Shown: one piece after another, positions 21,726-33,075 of the stretch
How positions within the stretch are numbered: the stretch's first letter is position 1
How the letters are laid out: each line of letters begins with the position of its first letter
DNA from: Camellia lanceoleosa
Taxonomy: Eukaryota > Streptophyta > Magnoliopsida > Ericales > Theaceae
Direction of reading: 5' to 3'
Assembly: GCA_025200525.1 (NCBI GenBank)
Contig: CM045763.1
Coordinates: 91,543,944 to 91,607,943 of the forward strand
Length of the DNA stretch: 64,000 nucleotides
The notes under the pieces: generated by a model
Database searches by the model: none
Told to the model about the DNA's origin: nothing
Seen by the model: only the letters and a program-made list of their open reading frames with translations
Translations under genes and position numbers: made by a program

Positions 21726-24700
21726 TGTTGTTGATTTGTGCCTTGAAGTCCATTTTCCTTGCACTTTTACACTACAACGCTTAGAGATACACCACCATCT
21801 TTGGATTGAGGTTCTTGGGAGGACTTCTTGAGCTCTGAAAGTGAGGTTTTACCGCCTAAAGTTGCTGGTTTCAAAGTTGATCTTCAAGGGCGAGCTTCTT
21901 CTCCTTTTTAGCACTTTTTTTGTACCTCATTTTGGCCATCCTTGCATATTGTTTTAGGCCTTTCTTTCAACTGAAAAAAGTCTTGTATTTAAGTGCTTTT
22001 GAAGTTTGTTTGAGGTCTTTTGGCTGTTAAGGGTCTTCAACCCTCTTGTTGGCCTTGTTTGGCCTTGTTTTGAGCCACGCCTTAAGGCCTCTGAGCTAGC
22101 CTTGGTTTGGATTTCTAACCACTGAAATCCAGTGGATTTTCAGTGGTAGGCATATGGTTTTGAGGCCTCAAATGAGAGGGGGTGGCCCCCTCTCTTTTGG
22201 TTTTTGTTTGCTTGCATTTTTGGCCTTCCAAAGGAGCATGCCTCTCTGTACTTTTTAGGCTTGGTTCAAGCCCTTTTTTGTGACTTTTAGGACCTGCCTT
22301 GGCTCTGTCCATGGCTGGTTTGGTCACCTTTTGCATGCATCTTGTATGTGTAGTGCAATCCCATGTGTAGCTCATCAAAGTAGCATGTTTGCCTAGCTTG
22401 TGTTGAGTCTATTTCAGTAGGTTTTTGGTGATGTTTTGCCATGCCTTAGATATTTTTTGGGTTGGTTTTGTCACTCCATGCATGTATGATACACTTGTAG
22501 TGTAAATCTCATAAACTAGCTTTATATGCTTCTTGCTTTAGCATGTTATCCTAGCTTATGTTGAGTCCATTTCAGCATGTTTTTGGTGATGTTTTGCCAT
22601 GTCATGACTCTTTCCATAGCTGGTTTGGTCATCCTTTGCATGCTCCATATACTTGTAGAACAAATCTTGCTTACTAGCTTTATGTGCATGATGTTTTGAC
22701 TCATCATCCTAGCATATTTTGGCTTTGCTCCAGCATGATTTTGTTCTTATTTTGGGCTGTTCTTAGACTGTTTTGGGCTGCCATGGCCATATCACTCATG
22801 CTTTGTATAGCTATAGTGTAAATGCTTAGGCTAGTCTTGGGTTTTGAAGCCCCTACCATGCCATACATGTGATGTCTGCATGCTTTGCCATCATTCTAAG
22901 TGTTATTTCAGTCCATGAAATGTGGCCATACACTTGCATTTGCCATGCTTTTAATGCCTTGGAGCCTTGGCTCTTTATGCCTCAAGAATGAACTTTTATG
23001 CATGCCATTAAGCCTAAGCCTTTGGCTCATCATATCAGTGCATTTTTGGTCTTGTTATACCATGATGTAACTCTGTTTTATGCTGTCTAAGTCATGTCAT
23101 GTTTGGTTTCAATAGGTGTAGTGCGTTGCCTCTTTTGTAGCCTTGCATGTTCTTTGTTTTTGGCCTTTTGTTTTAGCCCGTGTTGGCTAGCTTCGAGCTT
23201 GTTTTTGGTCTTGTTTGGACCTGCCTTGGGACTGTTTTAGGTTCCCTTAGCCCTTTGGGGCTTGTCTTGCATGGCCATGGCTTAAGTCCCTTTGTTAGTT
23301 TCGAGCTTTGAGCTTTTTAACATGCTATGCTTGCATTGTTTAGTTGATTTGGCATCAATTTACATGAGATTTCAGAGCTTACCTTGTTATCACATATCCA
23401 TGCTTGTCACTCTTTAAGTGTGCTTAAGAGTTGCATCTTTGTGCCTTAATCCTTGAGCCAATTGGCATGCATGTTTGCCTTGCCTTTTCATGCTTTTCAT
23501 ACTATCAATTCATCACTTATGGCCACTGATTTGGGCATATCTGAGGTCTACCTATTTTGGTTTAAGTCCATCCCTTGCATGTTGTTGCATGCTTGTCTTA
23601 CATATTGTTGTATGCTTGCTCCATTTTTGCATGTTTTCGCATGGTAGCTCCATTACATGTTGTTGCATGTTTATTACACTAGATTTTGCATGCTTAAGTC
23701 ATATTGCATGATTGCATGTTCAAGTTAGCATTGTGTATGCCATCCTTGCATTGCATTGTTGTTTGGATTAAGTATTAATCCGAGCACAAGGAACGAGGGG
23801 CGTTTCATACTTCAAGTGATGAAACGTGTCTCAATTCTCGGTCGCCGATGCTCTTGATGATCCATGATAGAGTTCTAGGCACTTATGTGTTTATTTGTGC
23901 ATTCATTTCATATTGATTTGCACAAGTTGGATCTTTGGCCATCATGCATCAGGATGCGTAATTGATGGTCGTAGATCCGACTATGCCTCTCCCTTGATGT
24001 TTTGAGATGATATGGGGTGGCATAGTGTGTACATATCCTTGGGAGACCCTCCCATTTTCTCTATTTTGTGCTCTACTGCAGCTTGGTCTCCCAACACATC
24101 AGTGGCCGGCAGTGCCTTGTTGTTGGCCGGCACCCCTTCATTTTTGGTCGGCAGTGGCTCCCCATAGCCGGTAGGCCGCTGATGCACTCCCCAGACTAGT
24201 TTTGGTAAGTTCTAGCAGCAAGGTATTAGGGACACCCTGCAGACAGAGCCTCTAGAGAGCATCCGGAGAGCTTTCGCAAGAACCGAGCATACACCTTTCG
24301 CTTCTTTGAATATAGCTGGAGCAGCATTATTTGTCGTTTTTCATTCGTAGTTGGTTAATTAATTTGTTAATTAGTTAATTGTTGTAATAATTAGTTGTAG
24401 CTAGTTATTCAATTCGGTTGTATTATAATTAATTAGCTTGTTAGTTAGTTAATTAGCCGGCATGTATTATTTATTCAGACCCTCCGTCGAGAGGGCCAAC
24501 TTTGTAATAAGTGTGCGTGCGTGTGTGCATGTCTTCTAACCTCCATTTCTTTCTCCCTTTTACTTACCTACTTTCGTTGGTTAATTTTAGGTCATGTTTC
24601 AAATTAGCATACTTATGCTTTGCATGTTTGCATCCATTCATCTGTCTAGCATATTTATGCTTCGCATGTTTGCATACATTCATCTATTTTGCATGCACCG

Positions 24701-25587
24701 GACTCAGCGCATCATTCTAACTGCATTGTAATTCGATACCAAGTTGAATACATGTATCAATTATCACATCTCATATGTCATCTTAGAATAGCCGAGATTA
24801 TTTCTAGTTGCATTTTGCATGCGTTGCATTAGCCATCTTAACATGAACTAGGATCATGCATTGATTTCTAACTAGTTCTTTGTTTTGGCTCGGAGTACTA
24901 GGTAAGCTTTTATGCTTTAGCATACTATATGTGTGTCATTGATTGCCATGATAGCATGCTTGCCATAAGGATATTTGCTTAAGTGTTTAACTGCCTGAAT
25001 GCCTATGGGTGAAGGTTGGATTGCTTGAATTGGAACAATTCATTGAAATCCGCATTTTAGCCTACTTACGAGTAGCAAATTTCAAATCATTTTCCAAACA
25101 AACGGATATGTGATGCTTTATTCCAAATTAGGCAATCTAGTCTATACTTGTTTTGATGTGCGCATCACATAGTAATTCTAGCTAATTAACCAGAATAAGA
25201 ACACATGTGTTTTTCAAAAAACTAGATATCATGTTTAGTAGTGGCCGATCTTTGATCGGGCGAGTAGGGGTGCTCATAGCTGACCTTCCCCAATCGTACC
25301 CAAGTTCCCAAGCTGAGGTAACTTTGGTGATGACGGACACGTGGCCTTAGGCACGAGTCAGGGTTTCCTAAATTCCCCCAAAATAAAATATTTAGGTGGC
25401 GACTCTATATCTGGCAAAGCAGTCCATGTTTGGCACTTCTTTCTTAAAAATCAGTTTTCCAAAACGATTTGCCGGATTTGAACTCTTTGGTGATTTATCA
25501 ATCTTGCATTGCACTTTGCGAGGTCAGATTAAGAACTGTGACATTTGAGTTCGAACTGTAGCATGAGGCCCTCGGGGCACGTCTACA
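21187..25587 (+). mobile_element. E-family solo LTR, 4.4 kb
   Basis: It starts TGTAGACACCCC and ends GGGCACGTCTACA, with inverted termini TGTAGAC/GTCTACA and a perfect GGAGG duplication. The ORF1 reading frame of M resumes exactly after the right duplication. It matches the LTRs at 56868-60818 and 60819-63776. There is a TATA box (TATATAAG, 21625-21632) and a (CT)n tract at about 21683-21724 near the expected transcription start. Clusters of GGCCGGC-type motifs lie at 21425-21490 and 24100-24180, and TTAGTTAATT-type minisatellites at 24350-24460. No primer site or interior is present. Open frames inside are not genes. Confidence 0.92.
21625..21632 (+). promoter_or_regulatory. TATA box of the E LTR
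   Basis: TATATAAG about 440 bp into the LTR, followed within 60 bp by a CT-rich tract. Other E copies have a TATA sequence at the matching point (57777-57784), which marks the U3/R boundary region. Confidence 0.6.
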
Positions 25588-25729
25588 GGAGGAAGTCCCC
25601 AAGTTTGAGAATCGGGGCTTCAAACACAGCTGGCTCAAAGCCCTTGTTGTTGCGAACGTGACATTGGCCTAGTCGATTCCGTTCGAGCAGGTAGACGTTG
25701 AGCCGCTAGCGTCTGACCCTGAAGACTGA
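25588..25729 (+). pseudogene. Antisense ORF1 of M, 3' end
   Basis: It continues the coiled-coil exon after the E solo LTR: EEVPKFENRGFKHSWLKALV, then FEQVDVEPL and an acidic end with a TGA stop at 25727-25729. One in-frame TAG lies near 25670. The tail matches that of P's copy (40555-40700, minus), including the KH.WLKAL motif. Confidence 0.75.
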
Positions 25730-26092
25730 CTTGGGTGACATTCTGATTTTTGTTAGGCATCTTTCATGAACAATTGTAATTTTTGTTTAGTAGATTTATG
25801 TTAGTTCAAGGTAATTTTCATGTATAAATTAGCTACTATCTGCGCTCAATTTATTAATGAAAATTTCCTTTTCACTTCACTATTAGCTGTATGCAATTTT
25901 TGATATTAATGAAGAGTTTTGCTTTTCACTACTTTAGATAAAATAATTACTGTCTGTTGTCCATGCTAACTATTGATCCGATAGGACGTAGGATCATGAG
26001 ATAAGTAAATTAAATATCTCACTGCATAGCTGCCGATTAGATAACAGTGTCACTTGGCAATTAAGTAATTTAACCTTAATTTAGCCGAACGA
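25730..26092. other. Spacer between antisense ORF1 and the tandem array in M
   Basis: AT-rich. It includes AATTTATTAATGAAAATTTCC-like stretches that recur in P at about 40360-40390 (reverse). It could hold a polyadenylation region for ORF1. No gene is seen. Confidence 0.4.
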
Positions 26093-26590
26093 GTAAATCG
26101 GCTCAGGGCCCCGTCGTCTGGCCGATTAGATTAATGAATCTGCCCTTGCCTCAGCCAATGCACGAACTGGTATGCCGAATGCTATTAGTTCATGGAGTGG
26201 CTGTGGCACATGAGTAGATCGGCGCCAGGCTTAGTTATTTGGCCGATTAGATTGATTAATTTACCCTTGCCCCAGCCAATGCATGAACTGGAATGCTGAA
26301 TGCTATTGGTTCATGGAGTGGCTATGGCACATGAGTAGATCGGCGCCATGCTTAGTTATTTGGCTGATTAGATTGATTAATCTGCCCTTGCTCCAGCCAA
26401 TGCATGAACTGGAATGCCGAATGCTATTAGTTCATGGAGTGGCTGTGGCACGTGAGTAGATCAGCGCCAGGCTTAGTTATTTGGCCGATTAGATTGATTA
26501 ATCTGCCCTTGCCCCAGCCAATGCATGAACTGGAATGCCGAATGCTATTAGTTCATGGAGTGGCTTGTGGCACATGAGTAATCTGGTGTG
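26093..26590 (-). repeat. Tandem array, about 121 bp by 4 copies, in M
   Basis: Units start near 26093, 26213, 26334 and 26455 with GTAGATCGGCGCCAGGCTTA-like bases, and contain GGCCGATTAG and CATGAACTGG. The matching array in P (39597-40240) has a longer period of about 138 bp. Confidence 0.85.
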
Positions 26591-26954
26591 AGGTTTTTGA
26601 AGTTTAGCAATAATGAGATCGCCTCGGGGGTACTGCACCTGTAAAGAATAAATGGGAGCGTCTCGTACGCGTAGGTGCCATTAGTGTGCTCACACTACTC
26701 AAACCAGTATGTTAAGGAAGGTTAGACAAGTACGAATGTCAAATAGACTATTCTTCAACAGTAGAGAAGAAGGAAGGACATTGACTGAGCTGGATACAGG
26801 GATGAATTGAAGTGGCGAGCCCATGCACATAGGAAGTAGGACGTCGAGGGAGCGGGAAAGACGTCAGTTCCCATGTCGTCGAAATAGGTCTCCTAGAAGG
26901 AAAAAATAGCAACGGGGGGACTCCCCTCGACCATGACCGATAGGTGAATCCGGC

Positions 26955-27655
26955 ATGATGCCACGCCTGTTGAGTTTTGTGACTTTTATGGGGAATAAAC
27001 CAATGACGGAAGCGGATTCAATTGTTCACGACCCAAATGTGGCAGTTGAGTTCACTCGACAGATTTTTCCACCAGAAGTCCAGCAGTCGATGGTCAGTCG
27101 ACAAGATTTCGAAGTGTTTCGGGAGGGTATCCATGGAGCAGTGAAGGGCTGTATACTGCCTATGAAGTCGGCATGCATTTTCATGCTGCGCGGCGGGATA
27201 TAAAGCAGAAGAATGAGCGCATTCGAAACTTAGAAGCTCGCATGGAGAAGGCCGAGCGTGAACTGGAAAATGCCAAAACTACTGAGACAGATTTGGCCAG
27301 CCAGTCTAACCCGATCGTGGAGGAGAGGGTGATCCAACGGCTCATAAGTCATGCAATTGCCGCTCGTGATACGGCGAGCAAGTTTGCGATGAAGGCCACA
27401 AAGACCAGATCTTATGAGCAAGGCTTTCATGATGGCCGGAAAGTTGGGATATAGAGGGCCAAGGAAAAGCTCGCCGAGGAGGTCTGCTGATGCGAAAACC
27501 ATGGACTTAAGCACAGGTGGATCAAGGCTCTCTAGGCCCCAGAGGCTCTCCAAGTAACAGGCATTGATTCGGCGTCGCCATTGTATCAGAGTCATCATTT
27601 TCCCTTTGCGGCCTTCGAAGTCGAGAAGAGCGATGGTGATGGGGATGCCGAATAA
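26955..27655 (+). pseudogene. Antisense ORF2 of M (coiled-coil protein)
   Basis: Two frames joined by a one-base deletion near 27147 encode VEFTRQIFPPEVQQSMV, SRQDFEVFREGIHG, then a charged coiled coil (KNERIRNLEARMEKAE), RDTASKFAM, and FHDGRKVGI followed by a stop. Another frame-preserving stop at 27488-27490 separates EEVC from an H.WIKAL tail that ends at 27653-27655. P carries the same gene at 38501-39290. The function is unknown. Its C-terminal layout, a coiled coil followed by an RHRWIKAL-like motif, mirrors antisense ORF1, so the two may be related by duplication. Confidence 0.65.
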
Positions 27656-27839
27656 AATGAAACATATTGTACCGCTCTAATCGTAAATTTGGAGCGAATT
27701 ATGTATTTATCGATTAATTCAATAAAACGTATTATTTTACATGTTTGCATGTTGTTTCAGTTTATGTTTAAACATATTATCAATCCTCGTTTATCTTTCG
27801 TCAATTGTGTTTATGCTTGTTAATCATCTCGTGAAACGC

Positions 27840-29395
27840 CCGCCGAATCTGAATGCTCACTCGGCCCAAAAGTGTCTTTCACTGATGGGGCTCCGAATTC
27901 GGAGGCTTTCAATCTTGGCCAATCATGAGATCCACGAAGGGCGCTCCGAATTTGGAGACTAACTCGGCCCAAAAGTGTCATTCACTGATGGGGCTTCGAA
28001 TTTGGAGGCTTTCAATCTTGGCCAATCGTGAGATCCACGAAGGGTGCTCCGAATCTAAAAACTTATTCAACCCAAAAGTGTCATTCTCTGATGGGGCTCT
28101 GAATTCAGAGGCTTTTAATCTTGGCCAATCGTGAGATCCACAAAGGGCGCTCCGAATCCGAAGACTTATTTGGCCCAAAAGTGACATGAACTCATGGGGC
28201 TCCGAATTCAGAGGCTTATATTTTCGCTAATCGTGATATCCACGAAGGGCACTCCGAATCCGGAGGCTTATTCAGCCAAAACGTGACGTGTATTCATGGG
28301 GCTCCGAATTTGGAGGCTTATAACTTGGCCAATCGTGATATCCACGAAGGGCGTTCCGAATCTGGAGGCTTATAACTTGGCCAATCGTGATATCCATGAA
28401 GGGCGTTCCGAATCTGGAGGCTTATAACTTGGCCAATCGTGATATCCATGAATGGCGCTCCGAATCCGGAGGCTTATTCCGCCCAAAAGTGACATGCACT
28501 CATGGGGCTCCGAATTCGGAGGCTTATAACTTGGCCAATCATGATATCCACGAAGGGCGCTCCGAATCCGGAGGCTTATTCGGTCCAAAAGTGACGTACA
28601 CACGTAGGGCTCCGAATTCAGAGGCTTATAACTTGGCCAATCGTGATATCCACGAAGGGCGCTCTAAATCCCGGAGGCTTATTCAGCCCAAAAGTGACGT
28701 GCACTCATGGGGCTCCGAATTCGGAGGCTTATAACTTCGCCAATCATGATATCCATGAAGGGCGCTCCAAATCCGGAGGCTTATTCGGTCCAAAAGTGAC
28801 ATGCACTCATGGAGCTCCGAATTCGGAAGCTTATAACTTGGCCAATCGTGGTATCCATGAAGGGCACTCCGAATCCAGAGGCTTATTACTTGTCCAATCG
28901 TGATATCCACGAAGGGTGCTCTGAATTCGAAGGCTTATTCGGCCCAAAAATGACATGCACTCATGGGGCTCCGAATTCAAAGGCTTATAACTTGGCGAAT
29001 CGTGATATCCACGAAGGGTGCTCCGAATCTGGAGGCTTATTCGGCCCAAAGTGGCTTGCACTCATGGGGCTCTGAATTCAGAGGCTTATAACTTGGCCGA
29101 TCGTGATATCCACGAAGGACGCTCCGAATCCGGAGGCTTATTCGGCCCAAAAGTGACGTGCACTCATAGTGCTCCAAATTCAGAGGCTTATAACTTGGCC
29201 AATCGTGATATCCACGAAGGGCGCTCCAAATCCGGAGGCTTATTCGGCCCAAAAGTGACATGCACTCATAGGGCTCCGAATTCGGAGGCTTATAACTTAG
29301 CCAATCGTGATATCCACGAAGGCCGCTCCGAATCCAGAGGCTTATTCGGCCCAAAAGTGACATGCACTCATGGGGCTTCAAATTCAGATGCTTAA
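27840..29395 (-). repeat. Tandem array, about 102 bp by about 15 copies, in M
   Basis: The unit carries two near-palindromes (TCCGAATTCGGA and TCCGAATCCGGA) separated by GCCAATCGTGATATCCACGA. Around 28317-28450 a 57-bp subunit repeats on its own. The array lies just after the integrase in element orientation, the same place as in P (37060-38212). Open frames on both strands here come from the repeat and are not genes. Confidence 0.9.
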
Positions 29396-29623
29396 TCGGA
29401 AGACTTTTGATTTAATCGAACTGAATTTCATAATGAGAAAAATAGGAGACTTTGCATTGCGAAAGTGAAATTTGTACATGGTGAACGTTTAAAACAAGTA
29501 CCATGCCCCACAGGTCGGGTTAATGATAGAATTTACGCAAATGCGTGGAATTCCAAGGGCATGGCAAACTCCTCCCAAACCTGTCTTTGAGCCAATAAGC
29601 CCCTGTGCCGTGATTAACTCAAT
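29396..29623. other. Post-integrase untranslated segment of M
   Basis: A short non-coding piece between the tandem array and the integrase C-terminus. The matching piece in P is 36850-37055. Confidence 0.4.
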
Positions 29624-30590
29624 CTAGTAGGGGCCGTCCCAATTGGGGCCTAGCTTCCCATCGGCGAGGTTCTTAGTAGCAGGAAGTACTTCCTTCAGAA
29701 CCAGATCCCTAGGTATATAACGTCGCAATTGCACACGTTGATTGTATGATTTAGTGAGCTGCTGTTGATACTGTGCCATAGACGCGAGGGCTCGGTCTCG
29801 TCGTTCTTCAATCAAAGGTAGATCAAAAGCTAGCATCATGTCATTACGGCCCAAATCGAAGGCCTTCGTTTTCAGAGTGGGTAAGCCGATCTCTAAGGGA
29901 ATATTGCCTGAGCTCCAAAACACAGGGTGAATGGCGTTTCTCTAGTTGATCGCCTTGGTGTGGTGTGATGAGCCCATAATACACTGGGAGCTCTTCAACC
30001 CACTTTCCTTTAGATTTCTCTAACCATTTTTTGATGTCGTCCAAAATGGCTTTGTTGGAGGCTTTAGCTTGACCATTGCTCTGTGGATAAGCCAGGGTGG
30101 GGAAATAAGGCCGAATACCATACTTGCTACACAATTCTCGGTAGACATCGCAATCAAACTAGGTGCCGTTGTCTAAGGTAAGTGCTCTTGGAATGCCGAA
30201 TCGTGTTATGATATTTCTTCATACAAAACACTTCACATCAGTATCTCAAATGTGCGTTAGTGCCTCTGCTTCGACCCATTTCGTGAAGTATTCTGTCGCG
30301 ATAATCAAAAATCGCTTGTTGCCTGGGGCATGAGGTAATGGTCCGACGATGTTGGGTCCCCGTTGGGCGAATGGCCAAGGACTAGTGATAGAACTCAACT
30401 CTTTAGTAGGCAAATGGGTAAAAGGAGAGAACTTCTGGCACTGTTCGTATTTCTTGACGTAACACTCGACATCAGCTCTCATTGTCGGCCAATAGTACCC
30501 CTGTGTCACAGCTCGATAAGCCAAAGAGCGTCCGCCAAAATGGGCACCACAACTACCTTCATGAATTTTAGTCAGGAGTTCCTTGACTTT
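29624..30590 (-). pseudogene. Integrase of M, inactivated
   Basis: Residues read from 30590 downward. In the zinc-binding part the second His is Tyr (LAYR) and the first Cys is Tyr (KKYEQCQ). The core has GPNIVGPLP, where the first catalytic Asp is Asn, then DNGT, stop, F (second Asp kept, CAG to TAG), and PQSNGQAKASN, where the catalytic Glu is Lys. A frameshift follows near 29900-29950, and the C-terminal piece ends GKLGPNWDGPY. Two of three catalytic residues are gone, so it could not integrate DNA. Confidence 0.85.
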
Positions 30591-30647
30591 ATTCGGATGA
30601 ACGCATTCTAGGTATAGACTAGAAAGGGATTTCTTGTAGAGCTTTCC

Positions 30648-31095
30648 TTACGGATCCAAGTAATATCGCTGGGCTTTGTTTCGCAACTTATGTGCTTCTT
30701 TCTTGTCCGTCGGGAGTTGTTCGAAAGATAGGAATGCAGCGATAGGGTCTATCCAACTCGAACTTGATTCAATGACATTGATCTGAACTGATTCTGAGGA
30801 GGCAATGCTCGGTTCAAGGATGAATCCTACCTCAATTGTTCGTTTGATTTCATGGCGAAGGCTAGGCAAGCCAGGGCATCAGCATGTGTGTTCTGATCCC
30901 AGGTTATTTGATTTAATTCATTATGGTCGAATTTTGCTAGCAAAGAATTTGCCATTTTCATGTAAGCTGCCATTCAGTCATTTTTAGCTGCGTATTCCCC
31001 TTTCAATTGGTTGATGACCAGCTTTGAGTCGCAGAAGACAAGCAGTCGCCAAGCACCAAGTAGAAGTGCATTCCGTAAGCCGGTTAACAATGCTT
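30648..31095 (-). pseudogene. Second RNase H (C-terminal part) and linker of M, distal copy
   Basis: It encodes LTGLRNALLLGAWRLLVFC, DSKLVINQLKG (third catalytic Asp) and a linker ending KLRNKAQRYYLDP just before the integrase. It stops at the P junction (31095/31097). The sequence of about 30747-31095 exists again at 43459-43815, about 89 percent alike by eye. Confidence 0.8.
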
Positions 31096-31096
31096 C

Positions 31097-31512
31097 AGAG
31101 TCGTAAATTGGACCTTGAGAGTTGAAAGATAAACATCGCATTCGACTCCGTCTTGCACATTCAAATCCTTCCCTATTCGGCCAAATAGCCGGTTGAGTAA
31201 GGGGCCGAGTGAAAAGCGGTTTGCAACAAAAGAAGCCGAGTAAATAGTTATACGGCGAATTGAATGTGGGCCTAGTCTCAAGGCCCAAGAAAGAAAAGAT
31301 ATAAGTAGAAAAACATCAGCCAGAAAGAGGCACGAGAGAATGACTACGCTTAACTTAAAATACAAGTAATCCAGAGAGTAGAGACTAACTTATCTGTCGG
31401 AGTGCTAATTCCGGCACCGCCGACCGGAGTGTTTGTTTCTTTTCAGGTCGTCAGCTGAGGATCTCGAGCGTCCCAGTGGATCAACAGAGTATTTCCAAAC
31501 CACTTCCCCACA
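31097..31512 (+). mobile_element. 5' LTR of P, truncated at its start
   Basis: It matches 43031-43458 from GAGTCGTAAA onward but lacks the TGTGGGGGCC start and a 13-bp block. It ends CTTCCCCACA. Confidence 0.88.
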
Positions 31513-31514
31513 AT

Positions 31515-31532
31515 TGGCACCGTCTGTGGGAA
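31515..31532 (+). other. Primer binding site of P
   Basis: TGGCACCGTCTGTGGGAA lies two bases after the LTR. The same site in M reads TGGCGCCGCCTGTGGGAA. This TGGCRCC type differs from the initiator tRNA-Met site of O and B and is seen in Tat-lineage elements. Confidence 0.8.
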
Positions 31533-31547
31533 TACTCAAATACAACC

Positions 31548-33075
31548 ATGGTGGGCGTAACGAAAGACCCTCCGATAGTCACTAATGAGACCACACAGAG
31601 AGACGACCTCACTCAAACAAACATGCTTGGACCAGAAACCATCGCCGCAAGACGCGCCTTAAACTTCGATTCACCCTCGACTTCAGCACATGAGACAATG
31701 CAAGCGATCATGAAACAAGCAAAGCAAAACGAGCAAAGGTTGGAAAACATGATCGCTAAGAACGAACGTCTCCGTCAAGATTTGGCCTTGGAAGTGGCGA
31801 AGTCCAAACAAGCTGTACGCCAAGATCCAGAACGACCTCTGAGGGCAGGTGGTCGACGACCATGAGCTCGACAACAACACACTGATAGTGATTCTGACTC
31901 ATTATCCCCGGAGCCCAAGAAGAAGGGACGACCCGAAACTACCAGTTTCTCTTAAGAGAGTCCTCGTATAAGGCATAAGCGAAGACGAAATGGTTCAGAC
32001 GAAGAGGACCAGCACGATCCCTTTGTGCGACGGATCGCAAAGGCAGTACTACCCAAGAAGTTTAAAGCCCCGTTTTTCACCTTGTGCGACGGGAAATCAG
32101 ACCCCACTGATCATATTCGTCATTATAAGCAAGCCATGATGCTGCAAGCAAACGACGAGGCTCTCATGTGCAGAATATTTCCGAGCAGTTTGGGGCCATT
32201 GGCCGTCAGATGGTATTATAAATTGGAGCCGACATCGATTAAGAGTTTCCATCAACTACAGAAATCTTTCAAGGCAAGATTTCTCACCAATGAGGTCCAT
32301 CCGAAACAAGCTGACTCTCTCTGGGCAATGCAGATCCAGCTGGAAGAAACTCTACGAGCGTATTCGGTGCACTATTGGGAATGCTTCAATCTTGTCGATG
32401 ATGCTTGCAACAACCCCATGGCCATTACCGCCTTTAAAATGGGTTTGCATCCTGGTAGTGCTCTCCGCAGTTCCTTGACTAGAAGACCCCCAAAAGCAGT
32501 CTAGTCGCTGATGAAGAAAGTTGAGGAATACTGCACAGTGGAAGATGACGCCTTGAGGGTTAAAGCTGGAAACCTGGCCAACAAGACGGCCCCTTCTAAA
32601 ATTGCTCAGTCGTTAAATTTTGTACTACCTTAGAGCCCTGAATCACGACATCTAGCCAAACGAGACAAGAGATGAGATTCTCGCCGGTCAAGTAACCAAT
32701 GCCCTCACCAAACAAATGAACAACTGCAAGTCGATAGCAGGCGCACAAGGCGTGCCAACAAGAAATATACGGAGTTGTCAAAGCTGATCAGCGCGGTTAT
32801 GTCCAAAGTCCAACACCTTTCGTTCTTCAAATGGCTGACCAAAATGGTGGGACCTTCCGACACGATAAGACGGGATAGGCGGTGCGAGTATCACAAGGAT
32901 CATGGCCATGACACTGAGAGTTGTTATGCATTGAAAGATCATCTGGAGGAATTAGCACAAGACGGTCGGCTACAACAGTACATCCAAAAAGGAAATTTGA
33001 CCAAAGCAATAACCGTAAGACAAGATTCACCTCGACTCGGCGTGATCCACATGATATACAACTTGCCAATATCAT
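31548..33075 (+). pseudogene. gag of P, with nonsense codons
   Basis: It starts ATGGTGGGCGTAACG 33 bp after the LTR. An N-terminal coiled-coil region is followed by a capsid part (DGKSDPTDHIRHYKQAM, LGPLAVRWYYKLEP) and an unusual zinc knuckle, CEYHKDHGHDTESCYALK, of the form used in Tat elements. In-frame stops lie at about 31863, 31953, 32502-32504 (Trp in M), 32630 and 32670. Product: the structural protein of the particle. Confidence 0.82.

Noticed and set aside
22115..24720. Several frames of 60-87 codons within the E solo LTR
   Set aside because: They do not recur in frame in the other E LTR copies and contain no motif.
27840..29395. Regular long frames on both strands with repeated EAYNLANRDIHEG-like units; CRISPR-like periodicity
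   Set aside because: The frames come from a tandem DNA repeat whose unit length is near a multiple of 3. There are no unique spacers between conserved repeats, so it is not a CRISPR array or a repeat protein.
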